Source: an uncultured Lachnospiraceae bacterium | Lineage (GTDB): Bacteria; Bacillota; Clostridia; Lachnospirales; Lachnospiraceae | Direction of reading: 5' to 3' | DNA length: 38,611 nucleotides | Assembly: GCA_947384285.1 (NCBI GenBank) | Contig: CANDGI010000026.1 | Location: forward strand, 1-38,611 | Shown here: positions 18,492 to 27,200 of the stretch, piece after piece | Numbering within the stretch: the stretch's first letter is position 1 | Layout: the number at the start of each line of letters is the position of its first letter | The notes under the pieces: model-generated | What the model was told of the DNA's origin: nothing | Seen by the model: the letters and a program-made list of their open reading frames with translations, nothing else | Databases searched by the model: none | Program-made: the position numbers and the translations under genes

Positions 18492-18520
18492 ATTCTACCA
18501 CGTTCTAAAAACTCATTCAA
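18492..18520 (-). promoter_or_regulatory. Promoter of ridA
   Basis: TTGAAT (18515-18520), a 17-base spacer and TAGAAT (18492-18497) with an extended TGG before the -10. It reads leftward into ridA, 40 bases away. Confidence 0.6.
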
Positions 18521-18553
18521 TGTAGAAATATATAAAAAAAGAGAAAAAAACGC

Positions 18554-18582
18554 TTGCTTTTTTTGGGCGTATATGGTAATAT
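18554..18582 (+). promoter_or_regulatory. Promoter of tRNA-Leu
   Basis: TTGCTT (18554-18559) and TAATAT (18577-18582) are separated by 17 bases, with an extended TGG just before the -10. It reads rightward into the tRNA about 55 bases away. A small hairpin (GCTTCT-GTG-AGAAGC, 18606-18620) lies in the leader. Confidence 0.6.
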
Positions 18583-18637
18583 ACATTTTGTTCGGATGAA
18601 TAATTGCTTCTGTGAGAAGCGATTGGTTCTGAAGCAT

Positions 18638-18720
18638 GCCGGCGTGTCGGAATGGCAGACGAGGCAGACTCAAAATCTGTTGTGGGCAACCACGTGCGGG
18701 TTCAAGTCCCGCTGCCGGCA
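18638..18720 (+). tRNA. tRNA-Leu (anticodon CAA)
   Basis: The 83-base gene folds into a class II tRNA with a long variable arm. The acceptor stem pairs GCCGGCG with TGCCGGC, the discriminator is A, and the T arm is GCGGGTTCAAGTCCCGC. The anticodon loop CTCAAAA gives anticodon CAA for UUG codons. No CCA is encoded. The adjacent integrase makes its 3' end the likely attachment site of the element. Confidence 0.97.
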
Positions 18721-18732
18721 GTTCTTTTAGAT

Positions 18733-18770
18733 GCTGAATTCCTTGGAAAATAAGGGGTTCGGCTTTTTTT
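18733..18770 (+). terminator. Terminator after tRNA-Leu
   Basis: GCTGAATTCCTT (18733-18744) pairs with AAGGGGTTCGGC (18752-18763), using G-U pairs, followed by seven T. It ends the tRNA transcript and lies between the tRNA and the integrase, so it is either element-derived or inside the attachment region. Confidence 0.75.
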
Positions 18771-18783
18771 ATGTCTGGATTCT

Positions 18784-18802
18784 TTTGAGAACCTTTGAGA
18801 AC
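18784..18802. repeat. Tandem TTTGAGAAC repeats beside the attachment region
   Basis: TTTGAGAAC (18784-18792) is followed directly by CTTTGAGAAC (18793-18802), just beyond the integrase stop and 64 bases from the tRNA. Short direct repeats at this place often serve as arm-type sites for tyrosine recombinases; that role is inferred. Confidence 0.35.
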
Positions 18803-18803
18803 T

Positions 18804-20063
18804 TTATTTCACTGCTTGCATAATTTCCCTGTTTATGTTTGACATCACATTGATTTTATACTGGTTATCAGATACATCATACGTATAATTTGAATTATTT
18901 ACCTTTTCTGTATGCCCAAGGATCGAAGATGCAACAATTGAAGATACCCCTTCACACCGCATCTTTGAATTTAATGTTCTTCTCAAGGCATGTATGCTTT
19001 TTGTCTGGATTCCTGCCTGAATACATTTATTCCTCATACAATCAGATATTACTCTTGCATGAATCCGTCCATTTTCATTTGCAAATACATATTCGCATAA
19101 ATATCCATAACCTGTCTCAACTTTTTTAACCTGTTTTAACAATGCTTCTATTTCTCTACTCATTGGAATGAACCGTGGCTTTGCATTTTTCGTTGTATCT
19201 ATAAAATATGCTTTCTTTTCCCTATCATACTTTTCAGATCTATCAACCAGGATATATTTTTCTTTAAAATTAACATTTCCCCAAATCAAACCAGCTAATT
19301 CACCAACTCTCATTCCAGTTAACGAGGCTAACTCTATTGCATAAGGTGGTATATAGTTTGGTTTATTCCTATGATCCTGTGCGATAATATCGTACAATAA
19401 CTTCATTTGTTCATCCGATACAACTCTTTCTTCTGCTGTTTTCCCTATCTGAACTTTACAATGCTTCCTTAATACCGGGAAATCTATACTTTCACACGGA
19501 TTTACCTGGATTATTTTGTCTTTTTGTGCCTTTTGAAAAATTCCATTCAACATCCCAAACATGGTTTTTGCTGCCCGATAGGACAACTCTTTTTGCCTAA
19601 TCCTATTAATCAGGAAACAATATAAGATTTCATCGTCAATTTTAGAAATGTCCATAAATTCAATTGTGCTATCTTCAAAAAATCTAACATAATCACAATT
19701 ATATCTATTTATTGTATTATTCGAAACACCACAATCTAATTGTCTTTGAATCCATACATTATATCTTTCCTTAAATATGATAGGTTCCATTTTCAAATTT
19801 TTGTAGTATTCAATAACTACATTCTCAATCTCTTTCTTTGAACTTTTTTTCTTCTTTACTCTCCCTTTTTTATCATCCGGCAGATATGTATACCATTTTC
19901 CATCTTTGCCCTGCCAAATCTTATATTGATGCTTCTTTAAAAATTCATCTCTTTTCATAGATTCCATGCTATTTTGTACATCATCCATGTTTAGCATACC
20001 ACTTTTTATCATGAACTGCAATATTTCAGTGCTTTTCCCATATTGCAGGTTTTCTGTTTCCAT
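18804..20063 (-). CDS. Tyrosine recombinase (element integrase)
   Basis: The 419-aa protein is a phage/ICE-type integrase. Residues 1-75 resemble an arm-binding region (KHQYKIWQGKDGKWYTYLPD). Residues 90-200 form the SAM-like core-binding domain. The C-terminal catalytic domain has all expected residues: Arg in TGMRVGELAGL, a Lys after the beta strands, HALRR, the second His in LGHT, and the nucleophile Tyr in SNYTYD. It is transcribed toward tRNA-Leu with its stop 83 bases from the tRNA end, the usual layout for integration at the tRNA 3' end. Its composition is clearly more AT-rich than the host genes. It starts at ATG 20063 with a weak AGGA site. Confidence 0.95.
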   Translation of the reverse strand: METENLQYGKSTEILQFMIKSGMLNMDDVQNSMESMKRDEFLKKHQYKIWQGKDGKWYTYLPDDKKGRVKKKKSSKKEIENVVIEYYKNLKMEPIIFKERYNVWIQRQLDCGVSNNTINRYNCDYVRFFEDSTIEFMDISKIDDEILYCFLINRIRQKELSYRAAKTMFGMLNGIFQKAQKDKIIQVNPCESIDFPVLRKHCKVQIGKTAEERVVSDEQMKLLYDIIAQDHRNKPNYIPPYAIELASLTGMRVGELAGLIWGNVNFKEKYILVDRSEKYDREKKAYFIDTTKNAKPRFIPMSREIEALLKQVKKVETGYGYLCEYVFANENGRIHARVISDCMRNKCIQAGIQTKSIHALRRTLNSKMRCEGVSSIVASSILGHTEKVNNSNYTYDVSDNQYKINVMSNINREIMQAVK

Positions 20064-20109
20064 GTTGTTTCCTATGTTACGTCACCTCTGTATCGTTTTT
20101 ATATTGTAA

Positions 20110-20136
20110 ATGCAGCAGGGTTCTCCCCCACTGCAT
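20110..20136. other. Hairpin upstream of the integrase gene
   Basis: ATGCAG (20110-20115) and CTGCAT (20131-20136) form a stem with inner GGG/CCC pairs. It lies 47 bases upstream of the integrase start and could be a terminator for the upstream genes or a control structure; no clear T-run follows. Confidence 0.4.
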
Positions 20137-20239
20137 GTAATTGTATATTTTTCAAATATTTTATCTTCATAAATGTTATATGTTCTGTTTTTATGTTACC
20201 TTTGCTGTTTTGTTCCTGTTTCTTCAATTATGTGATATA

Positions 20240-20263
20240 GGGACAGACATAAAATGCCGTCCC
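20240..20263. other. Hairpin downstream of the coiled-coil gene
   Basis: GGGAC (20240-20244) pairs with GTCCC (20259-20263), and flanking ATAT/TATAT extends the stem with one bulge. It may end transcription after the coiled-coil gene, though no U-run follows. Confidence 0.4.
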
Positions 20264-20298
20264 ATATGGTTTTACATTGCTAACTTTACCTGTTTATT

Positions 20299-20559
20299 TT
20301 ACTTACATTTTCGTTTCATTTCTTCTTTTAGTTCCGTCATTTCTTTAATCAGTTCCACGTATTCCTGTTTCATTTCGCTTACTTCTTCAATTAATTCCGT
20401 GTATTCCTGGTATGCCTGTTCTGTAAGCGTCATCCTGTGTTCCATACTTTCACGGCTGTATGCTTCTAATTGTTCCTTCAGCAGCCTGTTTTCTTCCTCC
20501 AGGCGGTTTATGATGTTTTGTTGTGTCTGGATTTTTCTGTCTTTATTGGTTAAGTACAT
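20299..20559 (-). CDS. Small coiled-coil protein
   Basis: The 86-aa protein is almost entirely heptad-type coiled coil, from IINRLEEENRLLKEQLEAY to the Lys-rich end. No domain is recognised. The frame extends upward to a GTG at 20625, but the ATG at 20559 has AGGAGG 8 bases upstream, so it is chosen. That site lies within the end of the preceding gene, giving a 17-base overlap and likely translational coupling. It is the last gene before the integrase. Confidence 0.7.
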   Translation of the reverse strand: MYLTNKDRKIQTQQNIINRLEEENRLLKEQLEAYSRESMEHRMTLTEQAYQEYTELIEEVSEMKQEYVELIKEMTELKEEMKRKCK

Positions 20560-20833
20560 GGTTATCGCCTCCTGTTTCTGTTGTTTTTGCTTCATCTGAA
20601 CAGAAGATTTTGTATAATACCCCACGTATGGTATTGATGGCGTTTGTCTGTGCCGTTATTATACTGGAAAGGAATATTATAACCTGGCCATCTAATTCTA
20701 ATCCGTTCTCTTCCAATGCAGATATATTGCTATTAAGGCTGTCTGAAAATCCAGATAAAACATCATCGCTTCCTGTCTCATGGAAGCTTCCCATTATCAT
20801 GTTGTCGATATCTTCTCTTGTTATTTTGTCCAT
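20543..20833 (-). CDS. Uncharacterised 96-aa protein
   Basis: No family is recognised. From ATG 20833 (AAAGGA 10 bases upstream) the protein is 96 aa, with an acidic N-terminal half (REDIDNMIMGSFHETGSDD) and an amphipathic or weakly hydrophobic helix, GQVIIFLSSIITAQTNAIN, near residue 60. The frame could extend to 20908, but the upper part is just the arm of a perfect inverted repeat (20854-20900), so that start is rejected. It lies between the tape measure gene and the coiled-coil gene, with which it overlaps. A tail- or lysis-related role is possible only by position. Confidence 0.6.
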   Translation of the reverse strand: MDKITREDIDNMIMGSFHETGSDDVLSGFSDSLNSNISALEENGLELDGQVIIFLSSIITAQTNAINTIRGVLYKIFCSDEAKTTETGGDNHVLNQ

Positions 20834-20853
20834 TCTTATTCTGTCCTTTCTAA

Positions 20854-20900
20854 ATTCAGGATGCACACCGCCTGATATAAGGATCGTGTGCATCCTGAAT
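20854..20900 (-). other. Perfect 15-bp inverted repeat after the tape measure gene
   Basis: ATTCAGGATGCACAC (20854-20868) and GTGTGCATCCTGAAT (20886-20900) are perfect complements with a 17-base loop. The structure sits between the tape-measure stop at 20948 and the start of the 96-aa gene at 20833, whose Shine-Dalgarno sequence follows at once. It could be a partial terminator or an RNA processing site that lowers downstream expression. Confidence 0.6.
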
Positions 20901-20947
20901 TTCTTCAATTTAATCTTAGTAAATTGTGGATATATGCAACTGTGTCT

Positions 20948-21201
20948 TTACCGTCTCCCAACATACTTGTACTTGCTAAGTGAATTGTAGTTTTTATTAA
21001 ATTTCTCAATACTCATGCATTCCACGGCCTTTTCAAATGTCCGGTCTTTAATCAGCGAATCCCTGAATTCCTTGTAATTTGTTACGTTGGGAAGGTTCAA
21101 ATCATTTATGTTGATATTCACGTCCCCGCTGCTGTACTGGCTGTTCTCAATAATGGATGCCGGGATGGGAAGGGTCATGGGTGTGGCAGTCTTTGGGGGG
21201 G
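20948..21201 (-). pseudogene. Out-of-frame C-terminal end of the tape measure protein
   Basis: A frame starting inside the tape measure gene continues 84 codons past the C7 tract at 21195-21201. It reads GIPPKTATPMTLPIP, then DVNININDLNLPNVTNYKEF and ends LSKYKYVGRR. The NINDLNLPNVTNYKEFRDSL segment has the look of the C-terminal end of clostridial tape measure proteins. Removing one C from the tract would join it to the main frame. It has no good start of its own (the ATG at 21178 lacks a Shine-Dalgarno sequence), so it is best read as the severed end of the gene rather than a separate small gene. Confidence 0.7.
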
Positions 21202-24200
21202 ATTCCTGGCACTCCGAATTTCTCCATCAGGAATTCCGTTGGCATCTGTGAGATTTCCCACAGCCGCTTTGACATCTCGTTTGTGAACACCATGTCTCCC
21301 TGTCCTACCGTTGTCAGAATCCCTTCGTCCTTTTTGAAATGAAGCTCGTCTCCGTTCTCGCCAAGGAAGGCTGGCTGGCCATAGGGGATGTTTCTGGTGC
21401 CCGCATGGAATCCTTTTACTCCGATGGATTTCAGTTTCTTGTAAAGGCTCCCGGAGGATTTCTGGCTGTCGTATGTTACGCCAAGCCTTTTTGCAAGCTC
21501 CTTCATCTGTTTGGTGGTCAGGATCTTCTTCCCGTACTTGTCATAGAGCTTCTTGTTCACGTCGGAAAGCTCCCCGCGTTTTGATTTCGTGCTTTTCAGG
21601 TGTCTGTCCAGGTATTCATTCACTATGGTTAATTCCTTGATTGCCTGTGCCTGCTTTGCCGCTTCTGTTTTCCTCTGGGCTTCCTGCCCATCCTTTCCGT
21701 CCTGGATAGCCCCTGCATTCCCTGGGATCTGTATAACAGACGGCTTTTCCAGCCCTCCCTTTGGAACGCTGCCTGCCCCGTCAGCCCCTGCATTGGATGC
21801 CGGCTTGTTTGCTGCTGCATTGCTGCTCCCCGGTGACCCGTTTGTGGTTTCAGGGTTCCCACCGTCCACAGCCGTGTTTGTGTTTGCGGAAGATGCCATC
21901 CGGTCTGCATAAGCTGTCATTTTTGCATGGAAATCCTTCAGCTCTGCAAGGACTGCCGCAACGGATGAAGCGATTCCCGTCCCGTCCAGAAGCTTCCCGA
22001 ATTCCTCCGTTGGCGTGTAGCCGATCCCCGTCATCAGGGACAGGATGGACTTGCAGGTCTCACTGGCTGTGCGTTCCATGCCCTCCTCCAGCTTCCCGAA
22101 ATTCTCTGCAAGGGAATCCACAATGATCTGGATGGATTCGTCAAAGTTTTCCTGGAGGTCTGTAAGCATTTCTTTTGTGCCGGAGAGGTATTTGTCGTAC
22201 TGGGTCTCCTGCAAATCCCGTTCCGCTTCCTCTAAGGACACTTTTAAGGTCTGGATTTTTGCCCTTGCCTCTTCCGACATGTCTCCGGCGTAGGCTTCCA
22301 TCTGCTTCCGGATGCCTGCCAGTTCCTTTGCCTTGTCTGCAATGTTTTTCTGGTAGTCGAACGCGTCCTTTTCTTTGTCCAGAAGCTCTTCATAATCGCT
22401 GATTAAGTTTTCCAGCCTGCCGGAGAGGGCTTCGTATCCCTGGGCGTAAAGGTCTATCACGGCGTATTTCTCTTCCTGTGCCGCTTTGGTGCATTCCCGG
22501 TAGGATTTCAGCAGTTCGTCTTTCCGGTCAACCAGTTCTTTGCTGTAGGGGTCTTTTTCTAGTTCCTTGTTGATTTTTTGGATTTCAGAGGCATAGTCCT
22601 TGGCCTGTTTCCGGTAGGATTCATAATTGCCTGCATGGAGGAACGCGGCCGCTTTCCCTCGGTCTGTCAGCCATCCGATGTCTTCTCTTGCAGTGTCTTC
22701 CCTGGACAGTTCTCCGATTAAGAAATCCGTCTCGGAAATGGTGTTTTTCATTCTGCTTTCTAAGTAGTCAAAATTGTCCCATTCGATCTGCCGCATCTGT
22801 TTCTGGAACTCTGCAAGGGACACGGCGGATTCCTCAATTGCGTTGGTCACGTCGTCAATCTTTCCGCACGCTTCGTACCATTCGTCTGAGAACTTTGTGA
22901 CTGCGCCCGTGCTTACGGACTGGTTTAAGGAATCCGCAAGGTCTTTCCGTTTCTGTGCCAATGTCTGGTTGGTTTTCTCTTCATTCTCTGCCAGCCGTTC
23001 ATAGTATTTTCTGCTTGTCTGGTATCCTTTCGCCTGGGCAATGTCCATGGAATTGTTGAGCCGTGTTGCCCTTTGTTCAAAGACGCTGATTCTGTGCCCG
23101 TAATCCTTGTCGATGTTTTCCATCTTCTCCAGGGCAAGGGCTGCTTTCTCTGTCTTGGAGGTCTGCGCGTACAGGTCTGCGGCGGCTTTTGCGGCGTTCA
23201 TGGATTCCAACGCTTCATTGTAATTGGAGCATGCAAGCCCGAAGCTGTCGGAGACTGCATATGCTTTTTCCAGGCAGTCCGCTGGGATTAAAATGTTCCT
23301 GCTTGCAAATTTAGTTTTGATTTCATTTATGACGGCGTTCCCGGATGACTTATTGATTGCATTCTTTGCGCTGTGGAAATCTGTCGCAGACGCATTGTAT
23401 GCCGACTGGTATGTGGACGCATTCTGGGAGATGTTTGAGATCTGCCTGTCCACATATTTGTTCTTTGCGCCTGCAAAGGTCTGGTTCTTTGCAGTTGCGG
23501 CATACAGTTCGTTTTCCGCATCCCTGCCGGATACTGTGTTTTCTGCTTTTTCACGCTTTGCCTGTAAGGCCGCGGCATACGCCTGTGCTTTGGCAAGTGT
23601 TTCCGCCTCTTTTGCGCTTAATTCATTTTCCACGGCTTCATTGTAGGCTTCGCAGTTGTAATAGTAGGACAGGTTGTTCTTTAAGTATTTCTGGCAGTAT
23701 TCCTTGACCGCTTTCAGGGAATCCGCGTCAATCTTTTTCCCGGCCTTGATTGCTGCAGCTGCTTTTTTTAACCGTTTTTTCAGCTTCCTGTCTTTCAGCT
23801 TCTGATAAGATTTCTCTTTTGCGAAAGAGGCTTTCCCTGCGGCTGTTTTTCGGTCTTTGGCGGCATTCTTTGCGGACTGGGTCTGTGCGTTTGCATTTGC
23901 ATTGCTTAGCCGCATCTGTGTGTCTATGTTGTGGTTCTTTGCGGATGTTGTTTCAGCGTTGGGAAGTGTATTCCTGTCTGCTTTGGACTGGTTTGCGTCC
24001 AGGGCATTGCTCAACTGTTCCTGCCGTAAGGCTTTCTTCTCTTCCTGGGCGGTGAGGGCATACATTTCCAGGTTTAATTTGTTTTCTTCTTCCGCATTCT
24101 TGCTGGCGTTATAAGAGATGCAGTAGGAGAGGAGCGCGTTCAGTTCTTTGTATTCTTTTCCCTTTGCGGATTTTAATGCCCCCACAATTCCGTTTATGGT

Positions 24201-27200
24201 GGAGGCGGACACAAGTTTTCCTGCTTTGACTTTTGCAATGGCTTGGGTGAAGAGCTTTTTGTTCTTTTTGGAGACATCCTTTTTGTTTGCTTTGCGAATT
24301 TTGTTCCCATAAGAGGCGCGGTCTTTGCTTTTTTTGTTGTATGCAGACTGGAGGTTTTTCTGCCTCGTGTCTATGTTCTTTGCTTTATTGTTTAATAAGC
24401 GGTTCTTCCTGGATGATGTGGAAGCCGTGGACAGTTTTGCATCTGTTTTTTCGTCGGCGGTGTCCTTTGCGCTGTTTCCGGCTTCTTCATTCTGCTTTGC
24501 AAGGGAGGCGGATGCAGCAGCGTTTTCAGCCATGGACTTTGTTAAATCCTGTATGGATTCATTGTTTGAATTGATCCGTCCGTTGTACCCATGCCATGCT
24601 TCGGAGCCTTTTGTGACAGTCTTCTGGAGTTCTTTCAGCTTTTTGTTCTGCTTGATGATGTTTGCAATCTGGGACTGTGCGTTTTTATTAAGTTTTGCAT
24701 AGTCCTTTGCGCTTGCGGAGAACCCCCATGTTTCCTTGAAATCCATGGTGTTCTGGATGCGTTTGGCTGTGGATTCCAGTCTGCCCAGGAGCTTTTCGTA
24801 TTTGGTGATGAGGAGTTCTATTTTTTCACGGGCAAGCTCTTTCTGGGTCTTTTTGAGTTCTTCTAGTTTTTCCTGGCATTCCAGGGCTTTTTCATACCAC
24901 TCTTTGTAATTTTTGATCCGTTCTTTCAGCCCGTCATCCGCAACATCCGCAATATTGATGCTGCCATCCCGGACTTGTGCTGCCCAAGGCTCTTCCAATC
25001 CGATGCTGTTCGCCCTCGCAATGTACTTGTTATAACCCTGTCTCTGGATATCAATTTCCTTTGTTATTTCGGATACTGCCTTTTTGTATTCCCTTCCCCT
25101 GGCGGTAAAGCTGCGGAAGGTTTCTTCTGCGCGTGTCTTTAACCGTTCAATGGCTTTTTCCACACGGGAGATTGCAGTCTCAATGAAGTCAAACACTTCT
25201 ATGGATTCTTTTTCTTCTTTGCTGGAGCCGAATTTTCCAGAACCGGATTTCCCAGACTTCCCCGACCCTCCTGTGCCGCCTGATTTTGCATAAAACTGGG
25301 ATGCATCCAGCTTTGCACCTTCCAACTGTGCGGAAAGTGTGGATTTCAGCCCATTCTCAAAAGCATTCACCGCTACATCCCTTGCTGCGTTGCCGACTTT
25401 GCCCCCAAGCGTGTTTGTGTCGAACTGCATGGACTTGAAGTTCAGAAGCGCATTTGCAAGGGCTTGGATATAGGAAGTGGACGCGCCTGCTGCATTTGCG
25501 ATTGCAACAATCTGGTTCACGTCGTCCGTGGTGTCAATGGTGATGCTGTTCACGTCCATCTTGGAGATGGCAAGTGCTGCAAGGCTTTCAGAAGTTGCAG
25601 CGGCTTCTTGGTTTTCATGCAATAGCGCGCCAATCTCTTCCCATGTAACGTCAGAAAGTTTCCTTCCTGCAAGTGCCGTATTGTCTTTTGCGAGAGTAAG
25701 CCATTCTTCCTGCAAAGCAAGCCTGGAGGCTACTAATTCTGCTGCATTTACAACACCATTTTCCTCCAGCATTGCGACAGTGGCCTTCTCTGTTTCAGCG
25801 GTTAGATTATCCCAGATGCCGCTGCTGTCAATGACAGAGGTTGCAAGGTCGTCAAAGGCTTTCTGGCACGCGTTGATGTCATCCGGGTTCTTGGTGACGG
25901 TTTTGATAAAGTCGTCATAGACTTTCCCTGCGCCGCCGAAGACTTTTTCAAATTCTTCATTGTTCAGGATGGAAGACCAGTCAAATTCCTCCCCGTCCTG
26001 TACATCGTCGTAAACTTCCATGAGGGTTTTGAGGTTGTCGGACAGGGACTGCACGCCGTCCAGGGAGGATTTGTAGGATGGCGGTTCCGGCGCTTCTGTT
26101 TCTGAAATGTCTTTTTGCAGTATGCCCCATTCCGCAAGCAGCTCCAATACTTCCTGTATCCCTTCTGCATTGCCGTCCGTAATAATCCCGTATTCTTTTG
26201 CTTTATCAATCAGTGAGTTGAAAACAGCTTCCCCCTCCTGCAAATCCTCCGTCTGGAGCATTGCAAGGACATCATTTTCTGTTTTCCCTTGTAACCCGCT
26301 TATGTCAAAGTCAGGGATTATTTTTGTCTTGAATTCCCATTGCCCCACCATGGACTGTAATTCCGGGTGCATGGATTTGAAGTAGTCTGCAACCCCTGCG
26401 TCCCCGCTTTCCAACGCCATGGAAACTGCATCCGTGATTATTTCTGCATAATCCTCTGCTGCTTTTGCTGCTTCCTGTTCGTCTCCCAGAACTGCCGCAT
26501 CCTGGTATTTCTGGTAAGCCCCATTAATATCATTGAATGCGCTTTTATAAGCCGCCTTTTGGGATATCTCTTCATAAAGGATGTAACTGTCGCACATCTC
26601 TTTATAATTCTCTGAAACTTCTTTCGCGGCATTTGCAAGGTCTGTCAGATAATTCCTGAAATTATTAGTGGACAGTGGGTTTGCGTCGGAAAACATTTCC
26701 TGGAGTTCCAAAAGTTTTTCATGCATTTCACTTGCGTTCCCGGACAGTTCCACAAACGGGTTGTTGGAGGCTGTTCCTTTCGTTCCATAAGTGATTTCCA
26801 TCCCATTGTCTTCGAATAATTTCTTGAATTCTTCTATCTCTTCCGGGTTTAATCCGGTTGTGGCCACGGATAAATCCAGTTTCACCTTATAATCGCCATA
26901 TTCTGATAACATGCGGTCTATGTTGTCAGAGTATCCTTGGACAAAGTTTGCGGCGTTGTTTGCAAATCCGCCATCGTTGAATTCGTTCTTTGCTTCCTGC
27001 CACTGTTTCTGCGCTAATTTATCAAAAGCCTGTGACTGTTCGTTGACCACTTCCGTAATCAAGTCGATTGCGCTTTTCTCACTGCCGTATTTTTCGATTA
27101 ATTCGTCCTGGATTAACATAAGGGTTTTGCGGGCTTCTGTGACATCGGAGATGGAGGAGCTGGAATCATTGAGCACCGCCTGCAGCTCTTCCACTTTAGA

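Noticed and set aside
20834-20908. Longer N-terminus for the 96-aa protein
   Set aside because: The extra codons are made of one half of a perfect inverted repeat, and the ATG at 20833 has a ribosome site.
20948-21178. Independent 76-aa gene downstream of the tape measure gene
   Set aside because: No Shine-Dalgarno sequence before its ATG, and its frame joins the tape measure frame if one C is removed from the C7 tract; read as a severed C-terminus.
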